This document shows, piece by piece, positions 16,148 through 24,584 of a DNA stretch of 40,395 nucleotides (the first letter of the stretch is position 1; every line of letters begins with the position of its first letter). Position numbers and translations under genes: made by a program. The stretch is from Candidatus Sericytochromatia bacterium S15B-MN24 CBMW_12 (GTDB taxonomy: Bacteria; Cyanobacteriota; Sericytochromatia; S15B-MN24; UBA4093), in the NCBI GenBank assembly GCA_002083825.1, contig DAZV01000042.1, forward strand, positions 1 through 40,395. The letters run 5' to 3'. The notes under the pieces were generated by a model. The model had not been told where the DNA came from and made no database searches. It was given only the letters and a program-made list of their open reading frames with translations.

Positions 16148-17538
16148 GCGGCCTCCGAGGCTCTTTCCGGGGCGATCGCCCGCACGAGCGCGGCGGCCTT
16201 GTCCAGGGTCTCCTGGTACTCGCAGGCCGGATCCGAGTCCGCCACGATCCCCCCGCCGACCTGAACGTAGGCGCGATCGCCCGTGACGATGGCCGTGCGG
16301 ATCACGATGCTGAGATCCAGGTTGCCGTCCAGGCCCCAGTACCCGATCGAGCCGGTGTAAGGCCCGCGCCGCGTGGGCTCGAGCCCTTCGAGGATCTCCA
16401 TGGCCCGCAGCTTGGGCGCGCCGGTGATCGACCCCCCCGGGAAGCTCGCCCGGACGAGGTCCACGGCGTCCAGACCCTCCGCAAGCTCCCCCTCGACCGT
16501 CGAGACGAGGTGCCAGACCGTGGGATGCGCTTCGAGCCGGAAGCGCTCCGGTACCCGGACCGAGCCCGTCCGGCAGACCCGCCCCAGGTCGTTGCGCTCC
16601 AGATCGACGATCATGAGATGCTCGGCGCGGTCCTTGGCGCTGGCCTCCAACTCGTCCGCGAGCCGCCGATCGTCTAGAGGCGTCTTGCCCCGGGGACGGG
16701 TGCCCTTGATGGGAAGGGTCTCGACGCGACCGTTCCTCAGTTCCAGGAAACGCTCCGGCGAGGCCGAGACCAGGGTAAAGTCGGGATAGCGCAGGAACGC
16801 CCCGAAGGGGGCGGGGTTCGCCTCCCGCAGGCGCAGGTAGAGGTCGGCCGGATCCCCCGCAACAGAGACCTCGAAGCGCTGGGATAGGTTCGCCTGGTAG
16901 ATGTCGCCGGCGGCGATGTGGGCCTGGATTCGGCCGACTGCCCTCTCGTACTCCTCGCGCGTGAAGGTCGAACTCCACGGTCCGACGGCCTGGAAAGAGG
17001 CGAGCGGCGGGGGCTCCGTTTCGAGCCAGGCCAGGGTTTCCTCCATGCGGCGCAGGGCCTCGCGTTCGCGCTGCGCGATCGGGTACGGCAGGCCCGAGCT
17101 GACGATCCAGCCCCGTCCGTCCTTGAAGGCAAAGATGACGTCGTACCAGGCCATCCGGAGATCGGGCATGTTCAGGTCGTCGCGGGCAATCTCGGGAATG
17201 CGCTCGAGCGAGCGACCCAAGTCGTAAGCCATGTAGCCGACGGCTCCGCCCAGGAAGGGGGGGGCGTCCGGGAGGCTCGGGTCGAGTCGCCAGGAGGCAT
17301 GCGCGGAGCGAAGGGCCTCCAGGGGGTCCTCCGTGGTCGTCCACCGGGCGCGATCCCCCTCGGCATGCTCCACGACGTGGCCGAAAGCCCCCATGGTGCG
17401 CCGCGCTCCGGCACCCAGGAAGGTCCATGATCGAGGTCCCCCATCCAACACAAACCCATCCTGCTGGGCAACCACCCGCCGAATCAGGCGATCGAGCGTC
17501 ATGGCGGGAGGTAGAGGGGCGATGAGCGGGGCTTTCAC
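16132..17538 (-). CDS. pabB: Aminodeoxychorismate synthase component I
   Basis: Chorismate-binding enzyme that aminates chorismate to 4-amino-4-deoxychorismate. The 468-aa sequence carries GDIYQANLSQRFEV, the diagnostic PIKGTRPRG (the lysine forms the covalent intermediate; TrpE has PIAGT), LIVDLERNDLGRVC, VEGELAEGLDAVDLVRASFP and GSITGAPKLRAMEIL, with the GGGIVADSDPACEYQET end motif. The start is GTG 17538, preceded by GAAAGGAAA. Divergent from cutA across 85 bp. pabA, the glutamine amidotransferase partner, is not in this window and must be elsewhere or shared with trpG. Confidence 0.95.
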   Translation of the reverse strand: MKAPLIAPLPPAMTLDRLIRRVVAQQDGFVLDGGPRSWTFLGAGARRTMGAFGHVVEHAEGDRARWTTTEDPLEALRSAHASWRLDPSLPDAPPFLGGAVGYMAYDLGRSLERIPEIARDDLNMPDLRMAWYDVIFAFKDGRGWIVSSGLPYPIAQREREALRRMEETLAWLETEPPPLASFQAVGPWSSTFTREEYERAVGRIQAHIAAGDIYQANLSQRFEVSVAGDPADLYLRLREANPAPFGAFLRYPDFTLVSASPERFLELRNGRVETLPIKGTRPRGKTPLDDRRLADELEASAKDRAEHLMIVDLERNDLGRVCRTGSVRVPERFRLEAHPTVWHLVSTVEGELAEGLDAVDLVRASFPGGSITGAPKLRAMEILEGLEPTRRGPYTGSIGYWGLDGNLDLSIVIRTAIVTGDRAYVQVGGGIVADSDPACEYQETLDKAAALVRAIAPERASEAACTSS

Positions 17539-17569
17539 GGCGGTTTCCTTTCGCTACCACTCTAGCATG

Positions 17570-17575
17570 TACAAT
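17570..17575 (+). promoter_or_regulatory. Possible -10 of cutA
   Basis: TACAAT in the 85-bp pabB/cutA divergent region, about 50 bp upstream of the cutA start. No good -35 accompanies it, so the call is tentative. Confidence 0.3.
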
Positions 17576-17623
17576 GGGAGCGCCGCGATCGAAGCGGCAC
17601 AGGTATCGACAGGAGACGGATCC

Positions 17624-17944
17624 ATGCGCATCATCTTGACGACGGCTCCCCCGCCAGACGCCCCCCGACTGGCCCGCACGCTGCTGGAGGAAAAGGTGAT
17701 TGCCTGCTGCAACATCCTGCCCCCGGCGACCAGCATGTACTGGTGGAAGGGGGAGATTACCACCGACACGGAATCCCTCCTGGTGATCAAGACCCGCGCC
17801 GAGCTGATCGAGCCGGTCATGAACCGGATCCGGGAGCTGCATCCCTACGACGTGCCCGAGATCGTGGTGATTCCGGTCGAGACGGCCTTCGAGCCCTACG
17901 TGAACTGGGTTCGGGAGAGCTGTCGGGCGACCCTGGAGGACTGA
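17624..17944 (+). CDS. cutA: CutA-family divalent-cation tolerance protein
   Basis: A 106-aa small trimeric ferredoxin-like protein. Conserved features: TTAPPPDAPRLARTLLEEKV, the CCNILPPATSMYWWKGEI strand, LLVIKTRAEL, HPYDVPEIVVIPVE and the C-terminal YVNWVRE helix. ATG 17624 has AGGAG eight bases upstream. Named for copper tolerance in E. coli, but the family is nearly universal and its molecular role remains unsettled. It is followed, tail to tail, by the end of an ABC permease gene 11 bp away with no clear hairpin between. Confidence 0.95.
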   Translation: MRIILTTAPPPDAPRLARTLLEEKVIACCNILPPATSMYWWKGEITTDTESLLVIKTRAELIEPVMNRIRELHPYDVPEIVVIPVETAFEPYVNWVRESCRATLED

Positions 17945-17955
17945 GGCCGGGTCCG

Positions 17956-18750
17956 TTAGCCCCCGGACTGCTTCCAGCGCACCAGAATCGTCTCGCGCTG
18001 AAAGAGCCGCACCGCCACGGGCAAGGTGAGCGCCAAGAGGAACAGGACCACGCCCCAGATGCCCAGGACCTTGCCCATGGTGAGGGCCGTGCCCTGGGTG
18101 ACCTGGATCACGATCATGGCGACCAAGGGGGCGATGAGGACCGCTCCGAGCTGGTTCGCGGTGCGAACCTCGGTGGCCCAGGCCGAGACGATCACGAGGA
18201 ACATCACGGTGAGCAGGGTGAGGGTCGGGGCGAGCAGGAAGATTCCGACGAGCCACGGAGCCGAGAGCAGCGTCGCATGCAGGACTGACGCGGGAGCCAG
18301 CCGGTAGGCCGTGAGGACGAGGACCAGGAAGGGCAGCCAGGTGAGCAGGAGCGCCGGGAAAACCGAGGCCAGGGCCTTGCCGAGCAAGAGTTCCCAGGTG
18401 CGGATGGGGGTGGCGAGCAGGGGTTCGAGGGTGTTGGCTTCTTTTTCCCCCACGATGGAATTGGCGGCCAGCACGCTGGGGATGCTCACCGGGAAGATCA
18501 ACCAGAGCATGAAGAAGGGGGACAGGGCCGCATACTGGGCGATCGCCCGGCTGCCGGCACCGACGAGCCCCGGAGGAATCACCAGGTTGGGAGGCAGCTT
18601 GAACGTCTCGGGGGTGAGCCCCGCCACGTAAAGGCCCACGATCGCAAGGCCGGGGATCAAGAGGGCCGGCAGGATCAAGGCGATCAGCACGCCCCAGTTC
18701 CGCAGGAGGTCGCGAAGCTCCTTCGCGAGGATGACGAGCGTTCTAGTCAA
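17956..18750 (-). CDS. ABC-2 type transporter permease (NatB-like)
   Basis: A 264-aa membrane protein with about six helices (LIALILPALLIPGLAIVGL first, LGIWGVVLFLLALTLPVAV last). The signature SIVGEKEANTLEPLLATPI, the G-E-(K/R)-E-x-x-T-L-E coupling motif of NatB/ABC-2 exporters, lies in the cytosolic loop. LVGIFLLAPTLTLLTVMFLV and WATEVRTANQLGAVL are further conserved parts. The start is TTG 18750, overlapping the end of the ATPase gene by 8 bp, so translation is coupled. The substrate is unknown. Confidence 0.87.
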   Translation of the reverse strand: MTRTLVILAKELRDLLRNWGVLIALILPALLIPGLAIVGLYVAGLTPETFKLPPNLVIPPGLVGAGSRAIAQYAALSPFFMLWLIFPVSIPSVLAANSIVGEKEANTLEPLLATPIRTWELLLGKALASVFPALLLTWLPFLVLVLTAYRLAPASVLHATLLSAPWLVGIFLLAPTLTLLTVMFLVIVSAWATEVRTANQLGAVLIAPLVAMIVIQVTQGTALTMGKVLGIWGVVLFLLALTLPVAVRLFQRETILVRWKQSGG

Positions 18751-19678
18751 GGTTCAGGCTCCCGGTCAGCGAGAGGTAGGCTTGCTCGAGGGAAGCCTGC
18801 TCTTCGCGCACGAAGCGGATCTCGGCGCCGCGATCCACCAGGCGGCGAACCAGCTCGGGGTTCTGAGTCCGGGGATCGCCGAGGGTCACGATCAAGGTGG
18901 GGCTTGCCGAGGGGGGGGCTTTTCGCCACTGGACGGCGGCGACGAAGGGCAGGCTTCGAACGGCCTCGACGAGCGTGTCGTCATGGCGGGAAAGCTCGAT
19001 GAGCGTGCGGCTTCCGAAGCGCCCTCTTCGCAGCTCCTGGGGTGTGTCGAGGGCGAGGATCTTGCGGCGGAAGACGGCCACGCGATCGCAGAGGCGCTCG
19101 GCTTCCTCGAGACGGTGGGTGCAGAGGAAAACGGTCTTGCCCTGGGCCTTGAGGTTGGCGATGAACTCGCGAACGAGAAAGGCGGCCTCGGGGTCGAGCC
19201 CCGAGGTGGGCTCGTCGAGGAAGACCAGCTGAGGGTCGTGGATCAACGCGCGGGCGATCGCAATCTTCTGGGTCATTCCCTTCGAGAAACGCCCGACCGG
19301 GACGTCCTGACTGGCTTCCATCTGGAGGCGCTGCAGCATGGCGGTGGCGCGGGCATCCGGATCCCGAACGCCGTAGAGCTTGGCGTAGAAGCGTAGGTTC
19401 TCGCGGGCGGAGAGCTTGCGGTAGAGCCCTGGCGCTTCGGTGAGGATGCCGACCACTTGCCGGATCCGGTGTCCGTCGCGCCGGACGTCGAACCCCGCCA
19501 CCCGCGCGTCGCCCTCCGTGGGGGCTATCAGGGCGGCGAGCATGCGCATGACGGTGGTCTTGCCCGCGCCGTTGGGTCCCAGGAACCCGAAGACCTCTCC
19601 GGGAGAGACTTGCAGGGTGAGGGAGTCGACGGCGGTGAAGGTTCCGAATCGGCGGGTCAGTCGCGTGGTGGCGATCAC
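18743..19678 (-). CDS. ABC transporter ATP-binding protein (NatA-like)
   Basis: A 311-aa ATPase that drives the overlapping permease. Walker A GPNGAGKT, signature FSKGMTQKIAIARAL, Walker B LVFLDEPTSGLDPEAA and the H-loop CTHRLEEAE are all intact. A C-terminal about 85-aa region (VEAVRSLPFVAAVQW) is typical of NatA/CcmA-like subunits. The start is GTG 19678 with AAAGGAG seven bases upstream. The sequence differs clearly from the ATPase at 9939-10832, so this is a second exporter and not a recent duplicate. Confidence 0.92.
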   Translation of the reverse strand: MIATTRLTRRFGTFTAVDSLTLQVSPGEVFGFLGPNGAGKTTVMRMLAALIAPTEGDARVAGFDVRRDGHRIRQVVGILTEAPGLYRKLSARENLRFYAKLYGVRDPDARATAMLQRLQMEASQDVPVGRFSKGMTQKIAIARALIHDPQLVFLDEPTSGLDPEAAFLVREFIANLKAQGKTVFLCTHRLEEAERLCDRVAVFRRKILALDTPQELRRGRFGSRTLIELSRHDDTLVEAVRSLPFVAAVQWRKAPPSASPTLIVTLGDPRTQNPELVRRLVDRGAEIRFVREEQASLEQAYLSLTGSLNLD

Positions 19679-19701
19679 GGCGTGCTCCTTTGCATTCCAG
19701 G

Positions 19702-19730
19702 AGCGTAGGCAATCGAGCAGGCGCTGTCAA
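19702..19730 (-). promoter_or_regulatory. Promoter of the NatAB-like operon
   Basis: On the minus strand a perfect -35 TTGACA (plus 19725-19730), an exact 17-bp spacer and -10 TACGCT (plus 19702-19707) lie 24 bp before the GTG start. This is the best sigma-70-type promoter in the window. The rest of the 261-bp gap to 19940 holds no clear feature except a near repeat of CCGACRTCATG around 19910-19925. Confidence 0.6.
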
Positions 19731-19939
19731 CTCGCGGCAAACAACTTGGCCATGCATGCCTAACCCCTCCCGCCCTTGAACCCCGATGATGGCCCCGCGA
19801 ACCTCGTATGCAAGCCTCCGGACTCGGGGGCTCCACGGGGGTGGGAATTGGGCCGCAAGTCCGCTCTGAGCGGGGTCCCGACGTGGGCCCCCGAGTCAGA
19901 CCGACGTCATGTGACCGACATCATGCGAAGGATCGTTCG

Positions 19940-20731
19940 ATGCGAAGGCTGAACGGGATCCCGGGCAAACGAAGGGGGTTGGCGCTTTCCGCGCTGCTCT
20001 TGCTCGCCTGTAACAAAAACGAGGCCTTACCCCAAGGGCGCGCGACGGATGCGGTCACGCCGACGGGGCGGATCTACCGATCCGACTGGGCACGGTTGCC
20101 TGCGGGCTCGGAACCCGCCGAGTTCGTGGACGTCCGAGCCGAGGGCCATGCGCATCCCTGGTTGTACGCGGGAGGCTGGCGTCTCGCTCCTCGCGGCCGC
20201 GAGACGGTCTACGAGGTCCCGCTGGCCTTGAGGAATCCGACCGAACCCTTGACCTTCCGGAGATACCGCGGGGCGGTCTTCGGCCCGGATGGCGCCTTGC
20301 CCCGCAGGTACCGCGTGCAGGCGGAGGCGCGCTCGATGGGCGGGGCTTTCCGCTTCAACGGCTACGGGGAGCTGGCGATGCAGGTGCTCTACCGGAGTCC
20401 CAAGACCTACGTGGAGGTGCTTCAAACCGATGAGGCGCTTCTGATCTGGGAGGCCGTCGACGCGGCTCCTATGCAGGGAAGGGGTTGGACGCAGCTGGCG
20501 CGAGTGCCCCACCGGGGCAAGGTGGGGGCCTGGGTGAAGTTCGGAGCCGAGGTCGATCGAGACCGCGGCACCATCACGGCCCTCCTGGACGGCCAACCCG
20601 TCGCCAAGGCCTATTCAAACTTGCTAAAAGGGGACGGACGCGGAGCGCTCACCCTTCGCGCGACCGGAAACCGGGAGGAGTGGCGGAGCGTCGAAGTCAG
20701 GGAGCTGGAGGGGGAACCCTCTGCGGAGTAA
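19940..20731 (+). CDS. Lipoprotein of unknown function
   Basis: A 263-aa protein with a basic N-terminus and lipobox LALSALLLLAC, so the mature protein starts at the Cys and is membrane anchored. The body (residues about 50-260) is beta-rich with repeated aromatic/charged strands (YRVQAEARSMGGAFRFNGYG, then QVLYRSPKTYVEVLQTDEA, VGAWVKFGAEVDRDRGTITA). Its ending, GALTLRATGNREEWRSVEVR, resembles concanavalin-like (LamG/DUF1080 type) jelly-roll domains that bind or hydrolyse sugars. I cannot name a family. ATG 19940 has GAAGGA seven bases upstream; the longer frame to 19808 would bury the signal. It is 9 bp upstream of an ATP-grasp gene and likely co-transcribed. Confidence 0.78.
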   Translation: MRRLNGIPGKRRGLALSALLLLACNKNEALPQGRATDAVTPTGRIYRSDWARLPAGSEPAEFVDVRAEGHAHPWLYAGGWRLAPRGRETVYEVPLALRNPTEPLTFRRYRGAVFGPDGALPRRYRVQAEARSMGGAFRFNGYGELAMQVLYRSPKTYVEVLQTDEALLIWEAVDAAPMQGRGWTQLARVPHRGKVGAWVKFGAEVDRDRGTITALLDGQPVAKAYSNLLKGDGRGALTLRATGNREEWRSVEVRELEGEPSAE

Positions 20732-20740
20732 GGAGGCGGC

Positions 20741-22024
20741 ATGCCATCGCTCGAACAATGCTATCGGTCGGAACGCCCCGTGGCCGTGGTCTATCCCGCG
20801 TTCTCGCTGAACTGCTACGGGGTGATCCGGGGGCTGGGAGAGAAGGGCGTCCCCGTGATCGCCCTCGACGAAAACCCTAACCCCCAATTCCACTCGCGTT
20901 ACTGCCACGGCCTGCGCTGCCCGGACCCCAAGGACCGGCCCGAGGCCTTCGTGACCTTCTTGACCCAGTTGGGAGCCCGCTTCAAGACTCCCCCGGTCCT
21001 GTTCATGATGGAGGATCTCTACGTCTGGCTGGCACACCGCTACCAGGATCGTCTGGCCCCCTACTTCCGCTTCTCCTTCGTGAGCCCCGAAACGCTGTCG
21101 AACTGCCTGGACAAGCGATTGACCTTCCAGGTGGCCGAGCGCATCGGCGTACCCGTCCCCCGGACCTTCTACCCCAGGACTGTCCGCGACCTCATGGACC
21201 TCGAGGGGCAAATCCCCTTGCCGGCCATCGTCAAGCCGGTCGTGGCGCGCTTCGACTTCCGCAGCGGAGAGGCCAGCAAGATCTGCACGTTCCCCAAGGT
21301 CTTCGGGTCCAAGGCCGTGAGGGCCGAGACGTTTCCGGAGCTCGTGAAGCAGTTTCAGCGGGTGGCCGCACTCGATATCGAGGCCTGCGTCCAGGAAGAG
21401 ATACCGGGCGGCCAGGATCTTCTCTACGGATCCACCCTCTATGCCAACGGCCAATCGGACGCCCTGGGCGTCTTCGTGCGAACCAAGCTGCGGCAGACGC
21501 CCGCCGACTTCGGGACCATGACGCTGGGGCGGGCGATCGCCTCGGAGGAAGTTCGCGAAACCTCCGTTCGCATGGCCAAGGCCCTTGAATTCAAAGGCAT
21601 CTGCGGCATGGAGTACAAGTACGATCCCCGCGACGGCCTCTACAAGTTCCTCGAGATCAACCCCCGGGGCGAACTCTGGATGAACCTGGCCAATCACTGC
21701 GGGGTCAACCTCCCCTACCTCAAGTACCGGGATCTCACCGGGGATCCCCTCGAAGCCAAGCAAACCGACTTCACGCGTAAACTCGTGGACCTGCGCGACG
21801 ATTTCTCGCTGTATTTCCAGCGCTACCGGAACGACCCCCAGTATGGCGTGAGCTTCAAGGACTGGCTGAACTCGCTGACCCGCGGCGAGATCGAGGAGGT
21901 CGTCTTCAACTGGCGCGATCCGCTCCCCGGGCTCCTGCGCTTCGGGGATTACCTGCAACGCGTGGCCGCCAAGCGGACGGGAGGCTTCACCTCCCGAACC
22001 CCGAAGCTCGAGGAGGCGCCCTGA
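20741..22024 (+). CDS. ATP-grasp carboxylate-amine ligase
   Basis: A 427-aa soluble enzyme with an ATP-grasp fold. The N-terminal Rossmann-like part (RPVAVVYPAFSLNCYGVIRG, VPVIALDENP) is followed by LDKRLTFQVAERIGVPVPRT, the ATP-binding lysine in PAIVKPV, EEIPGGQDLLYG and the metal/phosphate motif FLEINPRGELWMNL. This arrangement is that of the D-aspartate ligase/CarB-like group, which joins a carboxylate (through acyl phosphate) to an amine. The acceptor is not evident; peptidoglycan or a small peptide/polyamine product is possible. ATG 20741 has AAGGAGG seven bases upstream. It is paired with the preceding lipoprotein, and no other biosynthetic genes adjoin. The following 175 bp contain Pho-like repeats of the next gene. 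Confidence 0.85.
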   Translation: MPSLEQCYRSERPVAVVYPAFSLNCYGVIRGLGEKGVPVIALDENPNPQFHSRYCHGLRCPDPKDRPEAFVTFLTQLGARFKTPPVLFMMEDLYVWLAHRYQDRLAPYFRFSFVSPETLSNCLDKRLTFQVAERIGVPVPRTFYPRTVRDLMDLEGQIPLPAIVKPVVARFDFRSGEASKICTFPKVFGSKAVRAETFPELVKQFQRVAALDIEACVQEEIPGGQDLLYGSTLYANGQSDALGVFVRTKLRQTPADFGTMTLGRAIASEEVRETSVRMAKALEFKGICGMEYKYDPRDGLYKFLEINPRGELWMNLANHCGVNLPYLKYRDLTGDPLEAKQTDFTRKLVDLRDDFSLYFQRYRNDPQYGVSFKDWLNSLTRGEIEEVVFNWRDPLPGLLRFGDYLQRVAAKRTGGFTSRTPKLEEAP

Positions 22025-22060
22025 CTCCTGCCTGACCGGAAAGCCGTCTGCAGGACAGGG

Positions 22061-22089
22061 GTTAACCGTTCGTTAGGAATTACTTAGCA
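22061..22089 (+). promoter_or_regulatory. Three TTA-type direct repeats with exact 11-bp period (Pho-box-like)
   Basis: GTTAACC (22061), GTTAGGA (22072) and CTTAGCA (22083) start exactly 11 bp apart, one DNA turn, as in PhoB/PhoP/SphR boxes. The cyanobacterial consensus is direct repeats of a CTTAACC-like 8-mer separated by 3 bp. A -10-like GATAGG lies about 10 bp downstream, replacing a normal -35 layout. The site is 112 bp before the DUF3465 lipoprotein ATG. Confidence 0.5.
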
Positions 22090-22199
22090 AGTTTCCAAAG
22101 ATAGGCACGATAACCTTCCCAGAGCGCTTCATTTGCCCTCCTCGACGAGGGCACCTGAAGCCGGGATAACCGACGTAAGCCTGAGGAAAGGAAACACTC

Positions 22200-22658
22200 A
22201 TGCGTCATTACCGAAACCCGCTTACCGCCATCGTGACGGCCCTCGCCCTGGGAGCCGCCCTCACCGGTTGCGGAACCAGCCCCTTCGCCCTCTCGGCGGA
22301 TTCGGCCAGCACGCTCTCCGCAGATAGCAAGTCCTCCGCCAACAAGCCCCAGCGCCAGATCGACTTCGTCACCATTCAGGGGACCATTTCCGAGCTGCTG
22401 CCGGACGACACCCAGGGCAACCCGCACCAGCTCTTCCGCTTGAAGGCCACGGTCAAGGGCAAGCAAGTGACCGTCCAGTGCGCCCACAACACGGCCCTCG
22501 CCCCCTATGTGCCCCTCAAGGTCGGCGACGCCGTCGAAATCAAGGGCGAGTTCATCGACGAATCCCCCTACGACATCATCCACTGGACCCACTACAACCC
22601 CCGCGGTGGCGAAGGCGGCTACATCTCCCTCAACGGCAAGAAGTACGACAAGCTCTAA
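22200..22658 (+). CDS. DUF3465-family lipoprotein
   Basis: A 152-aa protein with lipoprotein signal (TALALGAALTGC) and a low-complexity Ser/Ala linker (residues about 27-50). It ends in a compact domain: IQGTISELLPDDTQGNPHQLF, VQCAHNTALAPYVPLKVGDAVEIKG, then DIIHWTHYNPRGGEGGYISL. The LLPDD...HQ.F, APYVPLKVGD and IHWTHYNPRG motifs are those of DUF3465 proteins, small OB-like domains of unknown role. ATG 22200 follows GAGGAAAGG. It has its own upstream repeats and its own terminator, so it is a single-gene unit. Confidence 0.85.
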   Translation: MRHYRNPLTAIVTALALGAALTGCGTSPFALSADSASTLSADSKSSANKPQRQIDFVTIQGTISELLPDDTQGNPHQLFRLKATVKGKQVTVQCAHNTALAPYVPLKVGDAVEIKGEFIDESPYDIIHWTHYNPRGGEGGYISLNGKKYDKL

Positions 22659-22670
22659 ATCACCCCCTCC

Positions 22671-22702
22671 GTTGGCGCCGCTTGTCGGCGCCAACTTCTT
22701 TT
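22671..22702 (+). terminator. Rho-independent terminator of the DUF3465 gene
   Basis: Perfect 10-bp stem GTTGGCGCCG (22671-22680) with 22686-22695, loop CTTGT, followed by TTCTTTT. It separates this unit from the nucleotidase gene. Confidence 0.9.
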
Positions 22703-22711
22703 GAGGACTGA

Positions 22712-22817
22712 GTTAAGGGTTAAGGTAAGTCCGGTTTAAGATTGAGGTTTTGCTCGCAAGCCGGAGCCCCAGCGGACCGATAACACGTCATTAACATCCG
22801 CAGGTAACGTCTACGCT
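22712..22817 (+). promoter_or_regulatory. Pho-box-like repeats and promoter region of the nucleotidase gene
   Basis: Two groups. First, GTTAAGG at 22712 and again at 22719, with TTTAAG at 22735. Second, GATAACA (22779) and ATTAACA (22790) exactly 11 bp apart, then GGTAACG (22803). ATTAACA contains the TTAACA half-site of PhoP boxes. A -10-like TACGCT (22812-22817) follows. The gene downstream encodes a phosphate-releasing lipoprotein, which supports phosphate-starvation control; that link is inference. Confidence 0.5.
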
Positions 22818-22841
22818 TCGACTAGGGGAAAGGTGCCGACA

Positions 22842-24551
22842 ATGATGAGGCAATCCAATATGAAATCCTTGATCCATCACGGCCTCGGACTGGCCGCCGG
22901 CGCCTCCATGCTGCTCGCCTCGGGCTGCGGCGTCTTCGGTGGAGCCCCCCTCGCCAATGGCCAGGACGATCTTGATTTCCACACCCACGGCGCCAACGGC
23001 ATCCCCACCTCGGCCGGCGTCCCCAAGTTCGGTCAGCAGCCCGTCCTGCCCCAGGATCCCGCCGTCGCCGGCAAGGCCGTTCCCTTGACCTTGCTCTACA
23101 CCGCCGACGTCCACTCGCGGATCGATCCCTTCCCCGAAGCCTTCTATCACAAGACCTACGCCGGCAAGGGCGGCCTCGCCCGGATCGCCTCCAAGGCCCG
23201 GGAAATCAAGCAGCAGACTCCCAACGCCCTTCTGCTGGATTCCGGCGACTACCTGCAAGGCACCCCTTTCTTCAACTTCTTCAAGGGTGAAGTCGAACTC
23301 AAGGCTTACCAGAAGGCCGGCTTCGACGCCATCACCATCGGCAACCACGAGTTCGACAACGGCGTCCCCATGCTCCGCAAGGCGCTCGGCAACTACTCGG
23401 GGCCCATCATCAACACCAACGTCACCTTCTCCCCCGAGCTGGGCCAGCGCTACGCGGTCCTCAAGGCCGGAAACGTCCGCGTCGGCCTCTTCTCCCTCCT
23501 GACCGAGGTGAGCGGCCTCGTCACCCCCCCCAACTTCCAGACCGCCAAGTACTACGATCCCGTCAAGGTGGCCCAGGCCGCCGTCGAGAAGCTCTCCAAG
23601 GAAGCCGACATCATCGTCTGCATGTCCCACGTCGGCATCGTTCCGCCCTGGAGCGAAGAAGATCCCGCCGGCCACAGCTCGCACAAGGTCACCGACGAAG
23701 TGATCGCCCAGAAGGTCCCCGGCATCGACGTCATCCTCAGCGGACATACCCACGCCATGGTCAGCCGCCCGCTCGTCATCAAGTCCGGCTCCCACCGCAC
23801 CCTGATCGTCGCCCCCGGCTACGGCGGTGGCTACCTCGGCAAGCTCGACCTCGTCGTCAAGGACGGTCAGGTTCAGAAGTACGAAAACAGCCTCGTTCCC
23901 CTCACCTCCAGCGTGGCACCCGCCGCCGACATCGAAAGCCTGGTTGCCCCTTACCGCTCCCAGATGAACCAAACCATCAAGAAGGAGATCGGGACGGCCC
24001 AGGGCGACTTCCGCCGCTACTCCGGCGCTGACTTCGAAAGCTCGCTCAACAACCTCATGGCCGATTCGACCCTCGCCGCCGCCCGCAAGCTCGACCCCCA
24101 GGTGGAGTTCGGCATCTCCAGCTCGGGTACTCCCCGCAACTACATCGTCTCGGGCCCCATCACCATCGAGGATGCCTACTACGCCCTCCCCTTCGATAAC
24201 AAGCTCGTCATCGTCGAAGCCAAGGGAGACACCCTCGTCCAGATGCTCACCACCCAGCGCCGCTGGACCGACAACAAGCGCCACTCGATCGCCAACGCCT
24301 CCTACAGCCTGAATCCCGCGGCCCGCACCATCTCGAACATCGTCATCAACGGCAAGCCCTTCGACCCCTCGAAGACCTACAAGGTCGCGGTCAACGACTA
24401 CATCGCCGACGGCGGCTCCGGCTTCAGCATGGTCCCCGGACTCAAGCGCACCAACACCGACGTCCTCCAGCGCGATGCCCTGATCGATTACATCAAGCAA
24501 GTGGGTGTCCTCTATCCTCAGACCGGTCGAATCACGATCGTCGGGCAGTAA
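22842..24551 (+). CDS. 5'-nucleotidase / cyclic phosphodiesterase lipoprotein (UshA type)
   Basis: A 569-aa cell-surface or periplasmic enzyme that releases phosphate from nucleotides. A signal with lipobox MLLASGC tethers it. The metallophosphoesterase domain (residues about 80-340) has all metal motifs: YTADVHS, LDSGDYLQG, IGNHEFDNG, MSHVG and LSGHTHAM. The C-terminal 5'-nucleotidase domain (about 370-569) carries SGTPRNYIVSGPITIEDAYY, ALPFDNKLVIVEAKGD and VNDYIADGGSGFSM, giving substrate-binding F/N and GGSGF loops. Start ATG 22842 (or 22845) follows GGGGAAAGG; GTG 22833 lies in that site and is rejected. Preceded by Pho-box-like repeats. Confidence 0.94.
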   Translation: MMRQSNMKSLIHHGLGLAAGASMLLASGCGVFGGAPLANGQDDLDFHTHGANGIPTSAGVPKFGQQPVLPQDPAVAGKAVPLTLLYTADVHSRIDPFPEAFYHKTYAGKGGLARIASKAREIKQQTPNALLLDSGDYLQGTPFFNFFKGEVELKAYQKAGFDAITIGNHEFDNGVPMLRKALGNYSGPIINTNVTFSPELGQRYAVLKAGNVRVGLFSLLTEVSGLVTPPNFQTAKYYDPVKVAQAAVEKLSKEADIIVCMSHVGIVPPWSEEDPAGHSSHKVTDEVIAQKVPGIDVILSGHTHAMVSRPLVIKSGSHRTLIVAPGYGGGYLGKLDLVVKDGQVQKYENSLVPLTSSVAPAADIESLVAPYRSQMNQTIKKEIGTAQGDFRRYSGADFESSLNNLMADSTLAAARKLDPQVEFGISSSGTPRNYIVSGPITIEDAYYALPFDNKLVIVEAKGDTLVQMLTTQRRWTDNKRHSIANASYSLNPAARTISNIVINGKPFDPSKTYKVAVNDYIADGGSGFSMVPGLKRTNTDVLQRDALIDYIKQVGVLYPQTGRITIVGQ

Positions 24552-24584
24552 CCCGAAAGCGCCCCATAGCTAACCCATAACCAA

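Noticed and set aside
15320..18256. Very long leftward frame of 978 codons
   Set aside because: Its last 275 codons are pabC, but the rest runs out of frame through pabB and antisense to cutA, with no meaningful protein.
22791..24500. Leftward frame of 569 codons opposite the nucleotidase
   Set aside because: Antisense shadow rich in G, D, V and E repeats; the plus-strand gene has all catalytic motifs.
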